From Trichomonas vaginalis G3 (lineage: Eukaryota; Parabasalia; Trichomonadida; Trichomonadidae): a stretch of 64,000 nucleotides of DNA. Made by a program: the position numbers and the translations under genes. The notes beneath the pieces are model-generated. The model saw only the letters and a program-made list of their open reading frames with translations, was not told the DNA's origin and made no database searches. The stretch spans positions 11,860,522 through 11,924,521 of the forward strand of contig NC_067204.1 of assembly GCF_026262505.1 (NCBI RefSeq), given 5' to 3'. Every line of letters begins with the position of its first letter. Within the stretch, counting starts at the first letter, position 1. Positions 49,815 through 60,405 of this stretch are shown in pieces.

Positions 49815-50825
49815 ATGTTTATTGATCCTGCCCTCATTAATGCATATTTATGGCTTCCAGATGACCATGAAGAATACATAGATGTAATATGTGAATTTCC
49901 AAAGGAATTCAAGCAAGATCAGCTTTTAACAGAGCTTCAAAATAATGATCAAGAGATTTACATCGGTATACAAACAATGACACCGATCGTTTGCGGCTGT
50001 CTTTATGATGTTGCAACTAAAATCGAAAAATTACCAGGCGAAGAAAACACTACAATTTTCAGAATTCATAAAAAGACGAAAGGAAACTGGGATATGGTCA
50101 TCAAAGCACCAACAGAAGAATTATCAATTATTGATCCACGCTCAGCCTTTACTCTTTCACAATTATTCTTAAATACACAAGCCGATCCAGATCTTCCTGA
50201 TGAAAAGAAAGCAGAAATCATGAATGTTGCTTTAGGTTACTTAAAGATAGCTGTTGCATGCAGATATCCTGATGCTCTTGTTTTTGCAGCTCAAATGACA
50301 TTAAATTCAAATGATGTTGAAAATCCACAAGAACAAGCCGCAATTCTTCTTAATATGGCTGTTGCATACGGTAATCCTCATGCCCATTTCATTCTTGGCC
50401 TCATTCTTTCACAAAATCCACAAACTGTCGGAGATTCCATTCCACACTTCGAAGCAGCCGTCGAAGGAGGAATTGTTGATGCTCTTAACGCTCTCGGAGA
50501 GATATATTCACCCGAGCAATTACCAAAATACGATCACGAAGATGCAGACAAAGCATTTGGCTATTTCCAGAAGATGTTGGATATCAGTCCAGATTATTCT
50601 TACGCTCTGATGAACCTTGCGAAGTTATACGCTGTCGGAAAAGGCTGCGAGAAAGACATAAAGAAGGCGAAAGAATACAGAGATAAAGCTCTTTCTCTTA
50701 ACCCTGAACTTGAGACATTTGAGATCAAAGAAGAATCAGAAGGTAGCTGGCACATTGCAGCTGCAGCTACTGCTGTTGCAGCTGCTGCTGGTATAGCAGC
50801 TATGAATATTATGAAGAAGAAATAA
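49815..50825 (+). CDS. Tail-anchored CS-domain / Sel1-TPR protein
   Basis: This protein has 336 residues. Residues about 8-95 look like a CS (p23-like) domain: AYLWLPDDHEEYIDVICEFP, PIVCGCLYDVATKIEK and NTTIFRIHKKTKGNWDMVI. Residues about 125-285 are Sel1/TPR-type helical repeats (PHAHFILGLILSQNPQT, YSYALMNLAKLYAVGKGCEK). The C-terminus is a single hydrophobic segment (AAAATAVAAAAGIAAMNI) followed by MKKK. A short C-terminal span with a basic tail is the tail-anchor signal used on the ER or on the hydrogenosomal outer membrane in trichomonads. A co-chaperone receptor role is plausible. Its promoter abuts a transposon. Confidence 0.8.
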   Translation: MFIDPALINAYLWLPDDHEEYIDVICEFPKEFKQDQLLTELQNNDQEIYIGIQTMTPIVCGCLYDVATKIEKLPGEENTTIFRIHKKTKGNWDMVIKAPTEELSIIDPRSAFTLSQLFLNTQADPDLPDEKKAEIMNVALGYLKIAVACRYPDALVFAAQMTLNSNDVENPQEQAAILLNMAVAYGNPHAHFILGLILSQNPQTVGDSIPHFEAAVEGGIVDALNALGEIYSPEQLPKYDHEDADKAFGYFQKMLDISPDYSYALMNLAKLYAVGKGCEKDIKKAKEYRDKALSLNPELETFEIKEESEGSWHIAAAATAVAAAAGIAAMNIMKKK

Positions 50826-51453
50826 AGATTTTATTTTATAATATTTTATTTTAACTAATAATTTTTATTATAAACATCTTTTTCTTGTTGTTGAGTGTCT
50901 TGTTTAGATGAAGATTTATAGAGCATGTTTTCAGATAATATAAATCTGAATCTCAAAAATTGTGTGAATTGAGATATAAACGAAGTTTAATTTAATGAGA
51001 AAATTGTCTAGGTCGCTTATGCTATTATGTGGCGACCTTCAATTCTGGTGTTTAAGATCACTTTTCAATGTTGCTCCTGATGAGCATAAGTACTATGGGA
51101 ATTTTCTAATAAAACTCATCTCATTTGTAAGTGTATTTGCTCAAAAATTACTACAAACTGAGAGATTGATAAAAAAAAGTAGAATCACTAATATGTAGTC
51201 TTAATGTGAAATTTTGTGGCTAAAAACATATAAATTCTCAAATACATACCAAGTGCACAATCCACAGTCAATATTTGTATATTTGTGCTGGTTTTTTTAT
51301 TTCATTGATTCACGTTTGAGATTTCTGACATGTTAAATTTATAATTCCTATTTACTATTTAATGACAACACCATTTCTTTCCTTTTTTTCGGGTTGTTTA
51401 AAAAAGTCTGGAAAATTTTTATATTTTTTTTTTAAGTTTCCCTTAATATTATC
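50826..51453. other. Intergenic spacer
   Basis: About 630 bp of AT-rich DNA upstream of the giant AAA+ gene. A 67-codon frame at 50995-51198 has no support. No repeat is seen. Confidence 0.5.
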
Positions 51454-54400
51454 ATGACCATGTTAAGGCTAATTATTGAGCCTGATGGTTACCATGTTTA
51501 CGACGGAGCAAAAGATTTCAAAAAAGATTTATGTGAGGCAATTGAGAAAAATAAGTATAAAGACGAGTTTGACAAAAACATCAAAAAACTTGAAGGCAAG
51601 GCGCTAAAGTTCTTAAATAAGTCAATTGAACTTGATTTACCATTTGAGGAGGACAAGATAAGCGAATTTATCGCAAATCTGACTAAAAAAGTCAAAAAGT
51701 GCAATCCAAATGAAGAGATCAACAATACAGATGCATTCAAGCAACATTTGGAACGTGCTAACGGCAAAATTACAGTAACTCATAATGGATTCAGTATTAC
51801 AGGCCAATACCATGAAAACAGACAGGACTTTGGGATCTCTATCAACAAAGAGTTCTTCGAAAAGTTTTTAAGCTCACTTCCTACAACAGAATCTTCAGAT
51901 AAGAGAACTTCAGGAAAGGAAGCTCAGTCAAGTGTTGGAGCGCTTTACAACGAGTTTTATGAAAATCTAATCAAAATCATGACAATTCTTAACTACGATC
52001 AAAATTTAGGATCATATGAATACAATTTTGATCAAAGAGCGTTTAAGGACATTAAAAATATCAATAATAAACTAAATGTTTACATTAACAATCATTCTAT
52101 TAAAGACATGACTATCGAAAAACAAGCAGTATTTGATTTGATCAGTGCATTCTTTACAAAAGATAACTTAGAGCAGCTCAAACTACACAAAGATAAGTAT
52201 GATGCCATAAATACAATATTTACACCCGATCAACTTGAATTCTTAAAAAATCCAGATGAATATCTGAACACTCTTCATGATTTCTTCAGGAAATACCAAA
52301 TAGAATGCATCAAGCATCCAGAAGAATTCTTTGATTCAGTAAAAGATTTCTTTTTTGGTGTTGATCAGGCAAATCAAGAATTAACAACTAATCAATTACT
52401 TGCTGCTGATCGCGATAAATACATAAAGAAACCAGCACTATTCGTTGGAGAAGTGGGTGAACATCTCACAAATAAACAAAAAATTAAAATAATTTCTCCA
52501 GAAAAAGAGAAAAATTATGGAGAAATTTTTGGAGGATGTCTTGAAAAAATCGAAAATGGCAGATATCCAGGTCCACTCAAGAGTTACATTTCCTACGAAG
52601 ATATCGAACAATTGAGCTCATACAAGACGAAACCAGAAATATTAGGAAAGCACTTAATGGAATCATTTTTTGCAAAATTACTTTCCGATTACAAAGAATT
52701 AGGTGATTTTTTGTCAGAAGAAACAAAGCAATTTTTGGAGAACTGCGTCAAAGAACAAAACTACATCAGAAAATTCTTCACTGCTTCACAAATAGAGGCA
52801 TTTAAAAAAGGAGAAAAAATTTATTTCACTTACGAACAAATGGATCAGTTCAGAAAAGGAAATCAAGAAGATTTAGTGTTTTTCTCTCAGGAACAACTTA
52901 ATAAAATCAATGATAAATTGAAACAAATTGATTGTGTATTGAATTTCTTCACTGATGATCAACTTAATCACATTTGTTACACGTATAAAATAACATTTAC
53001 TAAAGAACAAATGCAAGACTTCAAAAATCCAACAGTTATTTTCTTCAATCAAAAACAATTGGATATTTTGAAACCAAGCAAAACATTGGATAAAAACACA
53101 ATTTACGTTAAGAATCCTTTCATCACAAATTTGACAGACCAACAAATCCTTACTCTCAAAGATTTAAGCCCGATTTCTTTAACTGAAGAACAATTAAATA
53201 ACTTGAAAAATTGTTCGGAAATTTTCACAAGCGAAGATCAATTCCACAATTTCATTGATTATGAGTTATTTAATAAAACAAATACAAGAATCAAATTGTC
53301 ACAAGAAGAAATCAGAAAGAGAATTGATGCAAGACTTGATGAAAAGACTTTGAATCATTTGGCAGAAGATTTGAATAATTCAAAAAGCACTAGTTCCCCT
53401 ACAAATCTTGAATCATCTGTTTTCCAGAAATTATTCCAATCATTTGACTCGGAATTTATCAGAAACCTCTTTAATAAGGAAACAAATATCAACAAGATGA
53501 CAAAAGAACAAATTCAAAACAAAATCAAAGATGTTTTTAACAACGATGTTCGTGATAAATTGGCAAAAGAATTGTTCAATAGATGCCAAACACAACCGAC
53601 TGAAAAAATGCAACATTTCATCACAGATAAACAACTTATTTCTCAAGGAATAAGTATTGATAAGTTGGTTCGTATTAAATCCCCTGAAATTTACAACAAT
53701 TTTGATGGAGTTTCGGAATTCAAATTTTCTGACGACCAAATCATTATTTTGAATAATTCAAAAGAAATCTTTCTCACTGAAGAACAGCTTAATTTCTTCA
53801 AATCAAATTCATTGATAGATCTCTCTGACGCCAAAATTACTAAAATCGATCAATTACCTCCTTTGGAAGAAGGACAAAAGAATATTTTGCAAACTAAATC
53901 AACATCTCTACAACACATTAATGTTTTGTTTTCAAAAGAACAAAAAGAAATTCTTCTTGGTGTAAAAGAAATTTCTCAACCATTAATTTCCTTCTTCACA
54001 CAGGAAAAGATTGATCATCTCAAAGGAAAAGATCAACTCCATGGTACAATAACTGATTTGATTCCTGAAGAACATAAGAAATATCTTTTTAGTACAAAGA
54101 AACAACTAATTATTTTGGAGAACCTTTTGACAAAAAATCAAAAAGCGACACTCGAAAAAACAGAACCATCAAATAATTTGGAAAAATTCTTTACAGAAGA
54201 ACAAATCAATTATTTCAAGAACACTAAAACTAAACATTTTGGTGAATCGCTTGATGTAATATTATCACCAGAACAGCGTGATTTATTCAAGAATCCATCA
54301 AGTTTTGCTGAAATAATGAAAAGAGCATTTTCTAATTTCGAAGTTAATGAGGAAAAAAATATTTTTGAAAATATTAACGATGCGTTGAAATCTCGAAATT

Positions 54401-57400
54401 GGGTAGAACAGTATGTAATTTTGAACGGTTTTAAGAGCAAATCGGTTTTCACATTTAAACTTGATAAGTATTCAAAGATCTTTTGGCATCTCTACAAGTT
54501 TACTTCTGTCACTCGCCATTACTCACAAAAATGTTCTCCAATCAATTTATCGAACCTCATTTTCTGTACAAAACAAACAGATATCAAAACAAGAGTTAAA
54601 TCTTTAGATTTCCAAGGCGATTTTTGGTTCATAAACTACATCATTATTGTTGGATCCGAATTCCTTTCCGAAAATCAAAGATCGGAATTGAATACGATAA
54701 TAGCAGCAGAACAATCATATAAAACAAGAATCATCATTTTCACTGCATCAGGAGAAAATAAAAGCGAATATCTTAATGAAGCCGATTTGATTAAGATAGA
54801 AGACAATTTAAACACAATAAAATCTAAGAGAAATATAGATTATATGGATTCTTATGACAAATTGAGAGATAAAGTCCATCTAGTCTTCAATTTAGTTCCT
54901 GGTGCAGATTCCGTGAAAAAATTGATGAAAGACCATAATTTTGTCACTTTTTATGTTTCACCAAAAGATCCACAAATTCCCAAGTTGACTTATTTAGACA
55001 AAGACGTCTATTTGTATATTGATCCTGAGATTGCTTCAGAAAACACAAAGTTCTTCCACCAACTCTATCAATTCGCTTTCTTCAGAGTTACAGAAAACTT
55101 TGTTGAAAACAATTTGAATGAAGACCGCAATTTATACATCGAATTCCCTTCGATCGGTATTCTAAACAGCCTTGATGATTTCCCATTCCCTGTCAAGCCA
55201 GAGAACGTTCATGTCTTGAAACCAGACTATTTCACAAATGAAACAATATTTGTTGATAACAGATTAAACATGAGGAACGAAAAAATCACATTTGAAGCAG
55301 ATGGAAAAGTCAAAGTAGATGGGAAAGAATTTGGTGTTGCAGCAGTTATTAGCCAAGAAGAATACATTGGAAAAACTCTTCAAAATGTTTTGGATAACAT
55401 TATTGCAAAGCAATTCAATGGAGAAAACCTCAAATACTATGATTTGTTGGTTAAATTGTACAACATCTTTTTCGAAAATCAAATCAAAAGCTTTTCACTT
55501 TGCACATTGAGATCTCTCAGCACTTATTTCGAGAAATACTATAAATGGTTTGATATCAAAAATCCATCTACAAAATCCGAAAAATCAACTGAGAAATCGG
55601 ATGAAATACCTGTTCCAATGCAATTGTTCTTCCTTGAATCTGCATTCATTGTTTGCACACAGCATGCATTTAAGAACAAGAAAACTATTTACATGATGCC
55701 TTATTTCATGTTTTCTCCGAATTATATTGAAGATTATATTATTCAAAAGAAGATTTCTGAGAAATTTAGTTATGATTTTAAAGTGCCAGTTGATATTTAT
55801 AAGTTCTTCAGGACAAACGTATCCTGGAATGTTCTTGATTATTGGCCAAAAGCTTACGAATTGGTTTCAAAACAATTCACGACGAATGAAGAAGTAAAAA
55901 CAAGTGTATTTATTGCTGAATGCAATGAATTTTTGAAACAATTCGAATGCACAACCGAATGCAAGTATATTGAAGAATTATGCAAAGCAGTTGAAAATTT
56001 CAAAGACCTTTGTGATGTAGTATCAAAATCGAATTATCAGACATTGATGATGAGGAGAGAAAAGGAATATAAGGGGGAACCAAGAGGAACATTTATTAAT
56101 GTTTCAGATTTGTTTGGAACAATTTCTGTGACACAGACATCATTTATCAGATTTGTCATTTTGCTTTCTCGTATTGCTGCACAGATTCCTTATTGTCTGA
56201 CTGGAGAAACAGGTTGCGGAAAGACAATGGCTCTGGAATTCCTCAAAGAAGCTTTTAGAATCTTCAAACATGATAATTATGTTTTCATTTTCATTGATGT
56301 AAATGCTGAAACAACAATTGAAGATTACATCAATGCAAAGAAACAATACATCCTTCCAGGTACAGATTATCAATTAATAAGTGGAGAACAACATATCCAC
56401 GTTATTTTCGATGAAGCAAACACTTCTTTCATTTGTCCACAAATTTTCTACGAAATTAGCCAAATTTCGAAGCTTCCAACTAATGCATTCTTCTCGTTAT
56501 CAAGTGGCTGCATGATCAACAAAGTGGCCAAAACAAATGATATAACAGATGAAATGGCTTCAAACAATGTCGCACAAGATCTTGCACAAGGAAAAGTCAT
56601 TAAGCCTCATGATTACATTTTGACAAAGAATTATATCAAGGAATCGCATATTCAAATGAAGTATTTCGTGAATGAACAAACCAACTTGATATCAGAGTAT
56701 GAAATCGACTGCAATCCATATTCAATTAGTGATGAAAAAGACGATTTCATGTTCGAAGATGAAGAAATAACCATAAAAGGAAAACTCAAATATTTCATGA
56801 ATTGCGTACTAAAAATCGAAGGAAAACTTAAAGAAAAAAACCTCATTGATGCATTCTTTAATTTCGCTCAAACTACTTTGGTAGAAAGTATTCGATTTAT
56901 TAGATGCTATTACAATGACAGAGCTGCTGCTTCTTACAGAGAAGTTGATTTTGTCTGCAGTTTATTCAAAGACATTCTTAAAAATGATTTCGATAGTTTT
57001 GAGAAAAATGATTCCGATAGTTTTGAGAAAAATGATTCCGATAGTTTTGAGAAAAATGATTCCGATAGTTTTGAGAAAAATAATTTGTATAAAGCATTTT
57101 TCATCGCAATTTTCTTCAGATTCGTTGGCCGTCTCCCGAAGAAATTCAAGTTCAAAAATGATAAAATCTTCCAAGATCACAAGAGACTTAAAGCGCTTTA
57201 TACTCAGGAATTAGCTGGTAAATTCAAGAAAGAAGGAATTAATCCGAGATCCGATTTCCTCGAATATATTTTCCAGAAAATAAATTCTACAAAAAGCAAT
57301 TTACCAACGGATATCCAAAAATCCAATGATGTTTTGGAACTGTTCAAAAAGATGTCTTATAGAGTATCAAAAGATATCTTCGATTACAACCAGCATATCT

Positions 57401-60400
57401 TGTTATTCGATGCTTTGGCCGAACACTTTTACGCGATAATTGTTTGCGCGAGGACAGGATTCTCCACTTTCTTGCTTGGCCAGCCAGGCACATCCAAATC
57501 ATTCTCCTGCAAAGCACTGATGAACTACATAGGCAACAAACTTCCTCCAATCAAGTACGCTGTCTTCCACTCAAATAGAACATGCACAAGTGATGGTTTG
57601 AAGATCTTATTCGAAGAATGCGCCAGACAAAAACTTCTCCATTTGATGGATAAGTATTACTTCATTAATTTCATCGAAGAAATCGGTTTGTTGGTGAATT
57701 CGGAATTCAATCCAACAAAGATTTTCCATGAGATTTTAGTCAAAGGTGTTCAGATTCTTGACCAAAGAGTTAAGATTCCTGTTGTCGCTTTCTCAAACTA
57801 CAGATTGGATTTCTCAAACATGAACAGAGCAATTATCTTCTTCACTGATAAATACGAAAGAGAAGATTTCCAGAGAGCTATTGCATTCAAAGCAAAACAA
57901 GATAAAAAGGAGGGCAATCCATATATCGAAAATTTCGATGAATGGTATCACGAGTTCGACAAACTAGAAGAAGAAGAAACTGCTATTTACAACGACTTAC
58001 TTGATCAAATCCAAAAGACAGATGAGCTTTCAATGAGACACATTTTCTCCCAATACTTTGAAATCTATAGAATGTATCAAAAGTTCAAAAAGGCCAGAAA
58101 ATCAGACTATCCGGAGTTGCTGAAAGAAATCAAAAATGATCTAGTTAAACAAACTTTCATTGCTTATTATCATATAGATAATAATCAAGAAAATGATAAC
58201 CAACAGATACCCGAACAAAGAATCGAAAATTTGATGGAAGAGATCAAAGACAATCAGACAAAATTCAGAAAAGGAATTTGCGTTGTTTCTGAAGGATACG
58301 CATTTTGTCTTGCTCTTTTTGATCATTTAAATGATCTTGCTGGTATCCAACGTTCAGTAGTTTCAGAATCTGATTTCACTATTTCTGAAAAAGACATTTT
58401 CAATCAGATGCTGGAATTCTTCAAGATTGATGAAAAAAATAAAAAATCCAAGCTACTTATCATCATTGGTTATCCTAAGTCAATGGACACAACATTGGAT
58501 TTAACGAATTCAAATGATACAGAATACACTTGCACTTTTGAAGATGAAGGTGAAGAACAATACGGTCATCTTACTATAACAAACGACATCTTTGGCATCA
58601 AATTTTCTGCTAAAGAAAGATTCAAGATTTTGTTGTTCCTTCCACAAAGAAGTTACGTGAAAGGTCCAATTCTTGATAGATTCAACATTTATGATTTCCC
58701 AATTAATAAAATCCAAGAATACTTTTATAAAGATTCGCCAAAAACAGAATTTTCTGTTAATGAAAATTTCAAGAGTTTTTATGATTTGTATTGTACAAAC
58801 AAAGAAAATCACAAACAGCATTCAAAGCACAAATACATCATTAAAACAGAATCAAGGTTGATGCAATTGGATGATTTCAAAGAAATGCTTTGTGATGAAA
58901 ATATTAAAATTTACTCACAAGATGTTATCAAAGATTCTGTATCATTCATCCAGAATATCAAATACGATTATCAAGAGAATATCAAAGACGATTATCAAAT
59001 TATTATCAATTTGACTCGTATCAATACTGAGAGTTTAATTGCACTTTTGTATCAGATTCACAAAGTTCACGAATGCCCGAATACCAACTATTACATCATT
59101 GTCTACAACTGTGAGTTTTCTTTGCAATCATTACCATTTTGTCCGATTTATTCCATTAAATCTTTGGACTACAATTTGTATTTGGATGCTTCAGGAACTG
59201 CGATAGATTTCATGAAAGTTTTTTATAAGCCTCTAAAGGATGTAATGTTCTTTGAATTATCAAGGTTCAATCAAATGGAAAAAGAAGATATTGAAAGTTT
59301 TAATGAAAAGTTCAAAAAGATGGAGGTTGATCCTGAATGTCAATCCGATTTGAAATATTGGAATAATAAATGGCTCGAAATCAAAGTCACAGATAATTTA
59401 GATCTTAACTCACTCTACAGCCAAATCGTTGTGAAATTTGAAGATGAAACAAATTTGAGCATCATTAGGATGCTTCTTCATGAAATCATGAGGCCTGATG
59501 GGAAGTATTTTTTATTGATCAAAGGTAAACAAAATGAAAAGATCCGTCAAAATGCAATTGACATTTTCTACAATTACATTAAATTGTCCAACGAGTATCC
59601 AAATGTTAAAAGTTTGTTGAATTTCGAAGTAAATATTGATAACAATGAAAATTACCTAGAAAATCCGTTCAGTTGTATTTATGGTGTATTCCGTACAAAT
59701 AAAGAATACAATGCCATTAATTTAAGAAACCTTGACGAAATAAATAAAGAAGAAGATCTGAATATTGTAAGCGAAATCATTGAAAAAGCAAATGATTTTA
59801 ATACAGTCAATTCTAAACCGTTTTTGGATATACTTTCGGAAGTCATCACAATTCCTAATGATACAACTGATTACAAGCTGATGCAGTTTCTCTATTCCTT
59901 GAAGGATAAGTATCAGCCAGACATGTCTGCAATTTTCGTTTCTTTGATGTGTTGCACATCTCTTAAAGATTGCAAAGACTATCCTTCAATTGAGCGGATA
60001 TTCGAAATTGATGAAGAGCTTCAAAACAACTACTGGGATGATGAATTCAGAAATCTCTCACAAGATAATGAATCAATTTATAATTACCTATCTAAAAAGA
60101 ATTTCTTCAAAACTAAATCTGATTCTTCGTTACATACGAATATATTCATAGGAAGAGACAAAGTTCTTTGCATGTCAAATAAAGAAATTAAGAAGAATTT
60201 CGAAGGATGTTGCGAATCCATTCTTGATGAAATTAAGGACGTAGAAAATGATGTAGAGCCGAAAAATGCAAGACTTGACTTCTTATACAAGGTGATGAAA
60301 GCCCACAAAAAGTACATGTCCAATCAAAAACTTTCTAATATCACATTTAGATTTGATAAGAAATTCATCAATGATGACAAGATTTTGAAACACATTCTTG

Positions 60401-60405
60401 AATAA
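51454..60405 (+). CDS. Giant RNF213-like AAA+ ATPase
   Basis: This protein has 2983 residues. Two AAA+ modules match the active pair of RNF213 (mysterin). AAA-a has Walker A GETGCGKT at 1584-1591 and Walker B FDEAN at about 1652-1656. AAA-b has GQPGTSKS at 2009-2016, a Walker B-like FIEEIGL at 2073-2079, and the SNYRLDFSNMNRAI motif near 2114 that parallels SNWALDPAKMNRG of RNF213. Residues about 255-945 hold 18 or more short FTxEQL-x3-K repeats not known from RNF213. A Ser-Asp-Phe-Glu minisatellite lies near residue 1845. No RING or RZ zinc finger is visible and the protein is far shorter than human RNF213 (5207). RNF213 is an antimicrobial and lipid-droplet E3; here only the ATPase role can be inferred. 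Confidence 0.85.
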   Translation: MTMLRLIIEPDGYHVYDGAKDFKKDLCEAIEKNKYKDEFDKNIKKLEGKALKFLNKSIELDLPFEEDKISEFIANLTKKVKKCNPNEEINNTDAFKQHLERANGKITVTHNGFSITGQYHENRQDFGISINKEFFEKFLSSLPTTESSDKRTSGKEAQSSVGALYNEFYENLIKIMTILNYDQNLGSYEYNFDQRAFKDIKNINNKLNVYINNHSIKDMTIEKQAVFDLISAFFTKDNLEQLKLHKDKYDAINTIFTPDQLEFLKNPDEYLNTLHDFFRKYQIECIKHPEEFFDSVKDFFFGVDQANQELTTNQLLAADRDKYIKKPALFVGEVGEHLTNKQKIKIISPEKEKNYGEIFGGCLEKIENGRYPGPLKSYISYEDIEQLSSYKTKPEILGKHLMESFFAKLLSDYKELGDFLSEETKQFLENCVKEQNYIRKFFTASQIEAFKKGEKIYFTYEQMDQFRKGNQEDLVFFSQEQLNKINDKLKQIDCVLNFFTDDQLNHICYTYKITFTKEQMQDFKNPTVIFFNQKQLDILKPSKTLDKNTIYVKNPFITNLTDQQILTLKDLSPISLTEEQLNNLKNCSEIFTSEDQFHNFIDYELFNKTNTRIKLSQEEIRKRIDARLDEKTLNHLAEDLNNSKSTSSPTNLESSVFQKLFQSFDSEFIRNLFNKETNINKMTKEQIQNKIKDVFNNDVRDKLAKELFNRCQTQPTEKMQHFITDKQLISQGISIDKLVRIKSPEIYNNFDGVSEFKFSDDQIIILNNSKEIFLTEEQLNFFKSNSLIDLSDAKITKIDQLPPLEEGQKNILQTKSTSLQHINVLFSKEQKEILLGVKEISQPLISFFTQEKIDHLKGKDQLHGTITDLIPEEHKKYLFSTKKQLIILENLLTKNQKATLEKTEPSNNLEKFFTEEQINYFKNTKTKHFGESLDVILSPEQRDLFKNPSSFAEIMKRAFSNFEVNEEKNIFENINDALKSRNWVEQYVILNGFKSKSVFTFKLDKYSKIFWHLYKFTSVTRHYSQKCSPINLSNLIFCTKQTDIKTRVKSLDFQGDFWFINYIIIVGSEFLSENQRSELNTIIAAEQSYKTRIIIFTASGENKSEYLNEADLIKIEDNLNTIKSKRNIDYMDSYDKLRDKVHLVFNLVPGADSVKKLMKDHNFVTFYVSPKDPQIPKLTYLDKDVYLYIDPEIASENTKFFHQLYQFAFFRVTENFVENNLNEDRNLYIEFPSIGILNSLDDFPFPVKPENVHVLKPDYFTNETIFVDNRLNMRNEKITFEADGKVKVDGKEFGVAAVISQEEYIGKTLQNVLDNIIAKQFNGENLKYYDLLVKLYNIFFENQIKSFSLCTLRSLSTYFEKYYKWFDIKNPSTKSEKSTEKSDEIPVPMQLFFLESAFIVCTQHAFKNKKTIYMMPYFMFSPNYIEDYIIQKKISEKFSYDFKVPVDIYKFFRTNVSWNVLDYWPKAYELVSKQFTTNEEVKTSVFIAECNEFLKQFECTTECKYIEELCKAVENFKDLCDVVSKSNYQTLMMRREKEYKGEPRGTFINVSDLFGTISVTQTSFIRFVILLSRIAAQIPYCLTGETGCGKTMALEFLKEAFRIFKHDNYVFIFIDVNAETTIEDYINAKKQYILPGTDYQLISGEQHIHVIFDEANTSFICPQIFYEISQISKLPTNAFFSLSSGCMINKVAKTNDITDEMASNNVAQDLAQGKVIKPHDYILTKNYIKESHIQMKYFVNEQTNLISEYEIDCNPYSISDEKDDFMFEDEEITIKGKLKYFMNCVLKIEGKLKEKNLIDAFFNFAQTTLVESIRFIRCYYNDRAAASYREVDFVCSLFKDILKNDFDSFEKNDSDSFEKNDSDSFEKNDSDSFEKNNLYKAFFIAIFFRFVGRLPKKFKFKNDKIFQDHKRLKALYTQELAGKFKKEGINPRSDFLEYIFQKINSTKSNLPTDIQKSNDVLELFKKMSYRVSKDIFDYNQHILLFDALAEHFYAIIVCARTGFSTFLLGQPGTSKSFSCKALMNYIGNKLPPIKYAVFHSNRTCTSDGLKILFEECARQKLLHLMDKYYFINFIEEIGLLVNSEFNPTKIFHEILVKGVQILDQRVKIPVVAFSNYRLDFSNMNRAIIFFTDKYEREDFQRAIAFKAKQDKKEGNPYIENFDEWYHEFDKLEEEETAIYNDLLDQIQKTDELSMRHIFSQYFEIYRMYQKFKKARKSDYPELLKEIKNDLVKQTFIAYYHIDNNQENDNQQIPEQRIENLMEEIKDNQTKFRKGICVVSEGYAFCLALFDHLNDLAGIQRSVVSESDFTISEKDIFNQMLEFFKIDEKNKKSKLLIIIGYPKSMDTTLDLTNSNDTEYTCTFEDEGEEQYGHLTITNDIFGIKFSAKERFKILLFLPQRSYVKGPILDRFNIYDFPINKIQEYFYKDSPKTEFSVNENFKSFYDLYCTNKENHKQHSKHKYIIKTESRLMQLDDFKEMLCDENIKIYSQDVIKDSVSFIQNIKYDYQENIKDDYQIIINLTRINTESLIALLYQIHKVHECPNTNYYIIVYNCEFSLQSLPFCPIYSIKSLDYNLYLDASGTAIDFMKVFYKPLKDVMFFELSRFNQMEKEDIESFNEKFKKMEVDPECQSDLKYWNNKWLEIKVTDNLDLNSLYSQIVVKFEDETNLSIIRMLLHEIMRPDGKYFLLIKGKQNEKIRQNAIDIFYNYIKLSNEYPNVKSLLNFEVNIDNNENYLENPFSCIYGVFRTNKEYNAINLRNLDEINKEEDLNIVSEIIEKANDFNTVNSKPFLDILSEVITIPNDTTDYKLMQFLYSLKDKYQPDMSAIFVSLMCCTSLKDCKDYPSIERIFEIDEELQNNYWDDEFRNLSQDNESIYNYLSKKNFFKTKSDSSLHTNIFIGRDKVLCMSNKEIKKNFEGCCESILDEIKDVENDVEPKNARLDFLYKVMKAHKKYMSNQKLSNITFRFDKKFINDDKILKHILE
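56980..57084 (+). repeat. 24-bp coding minisatellite in the AAA+ giant
   Basis: Four tandem copies of GATAGTTTTGAGAAAAATGA-type 24 bp units encode SFEKNDSD repeats between the two AAA+ modules. The unit is a multiple of three, so copy-number change keeps the frame. Confidence 0.9.
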
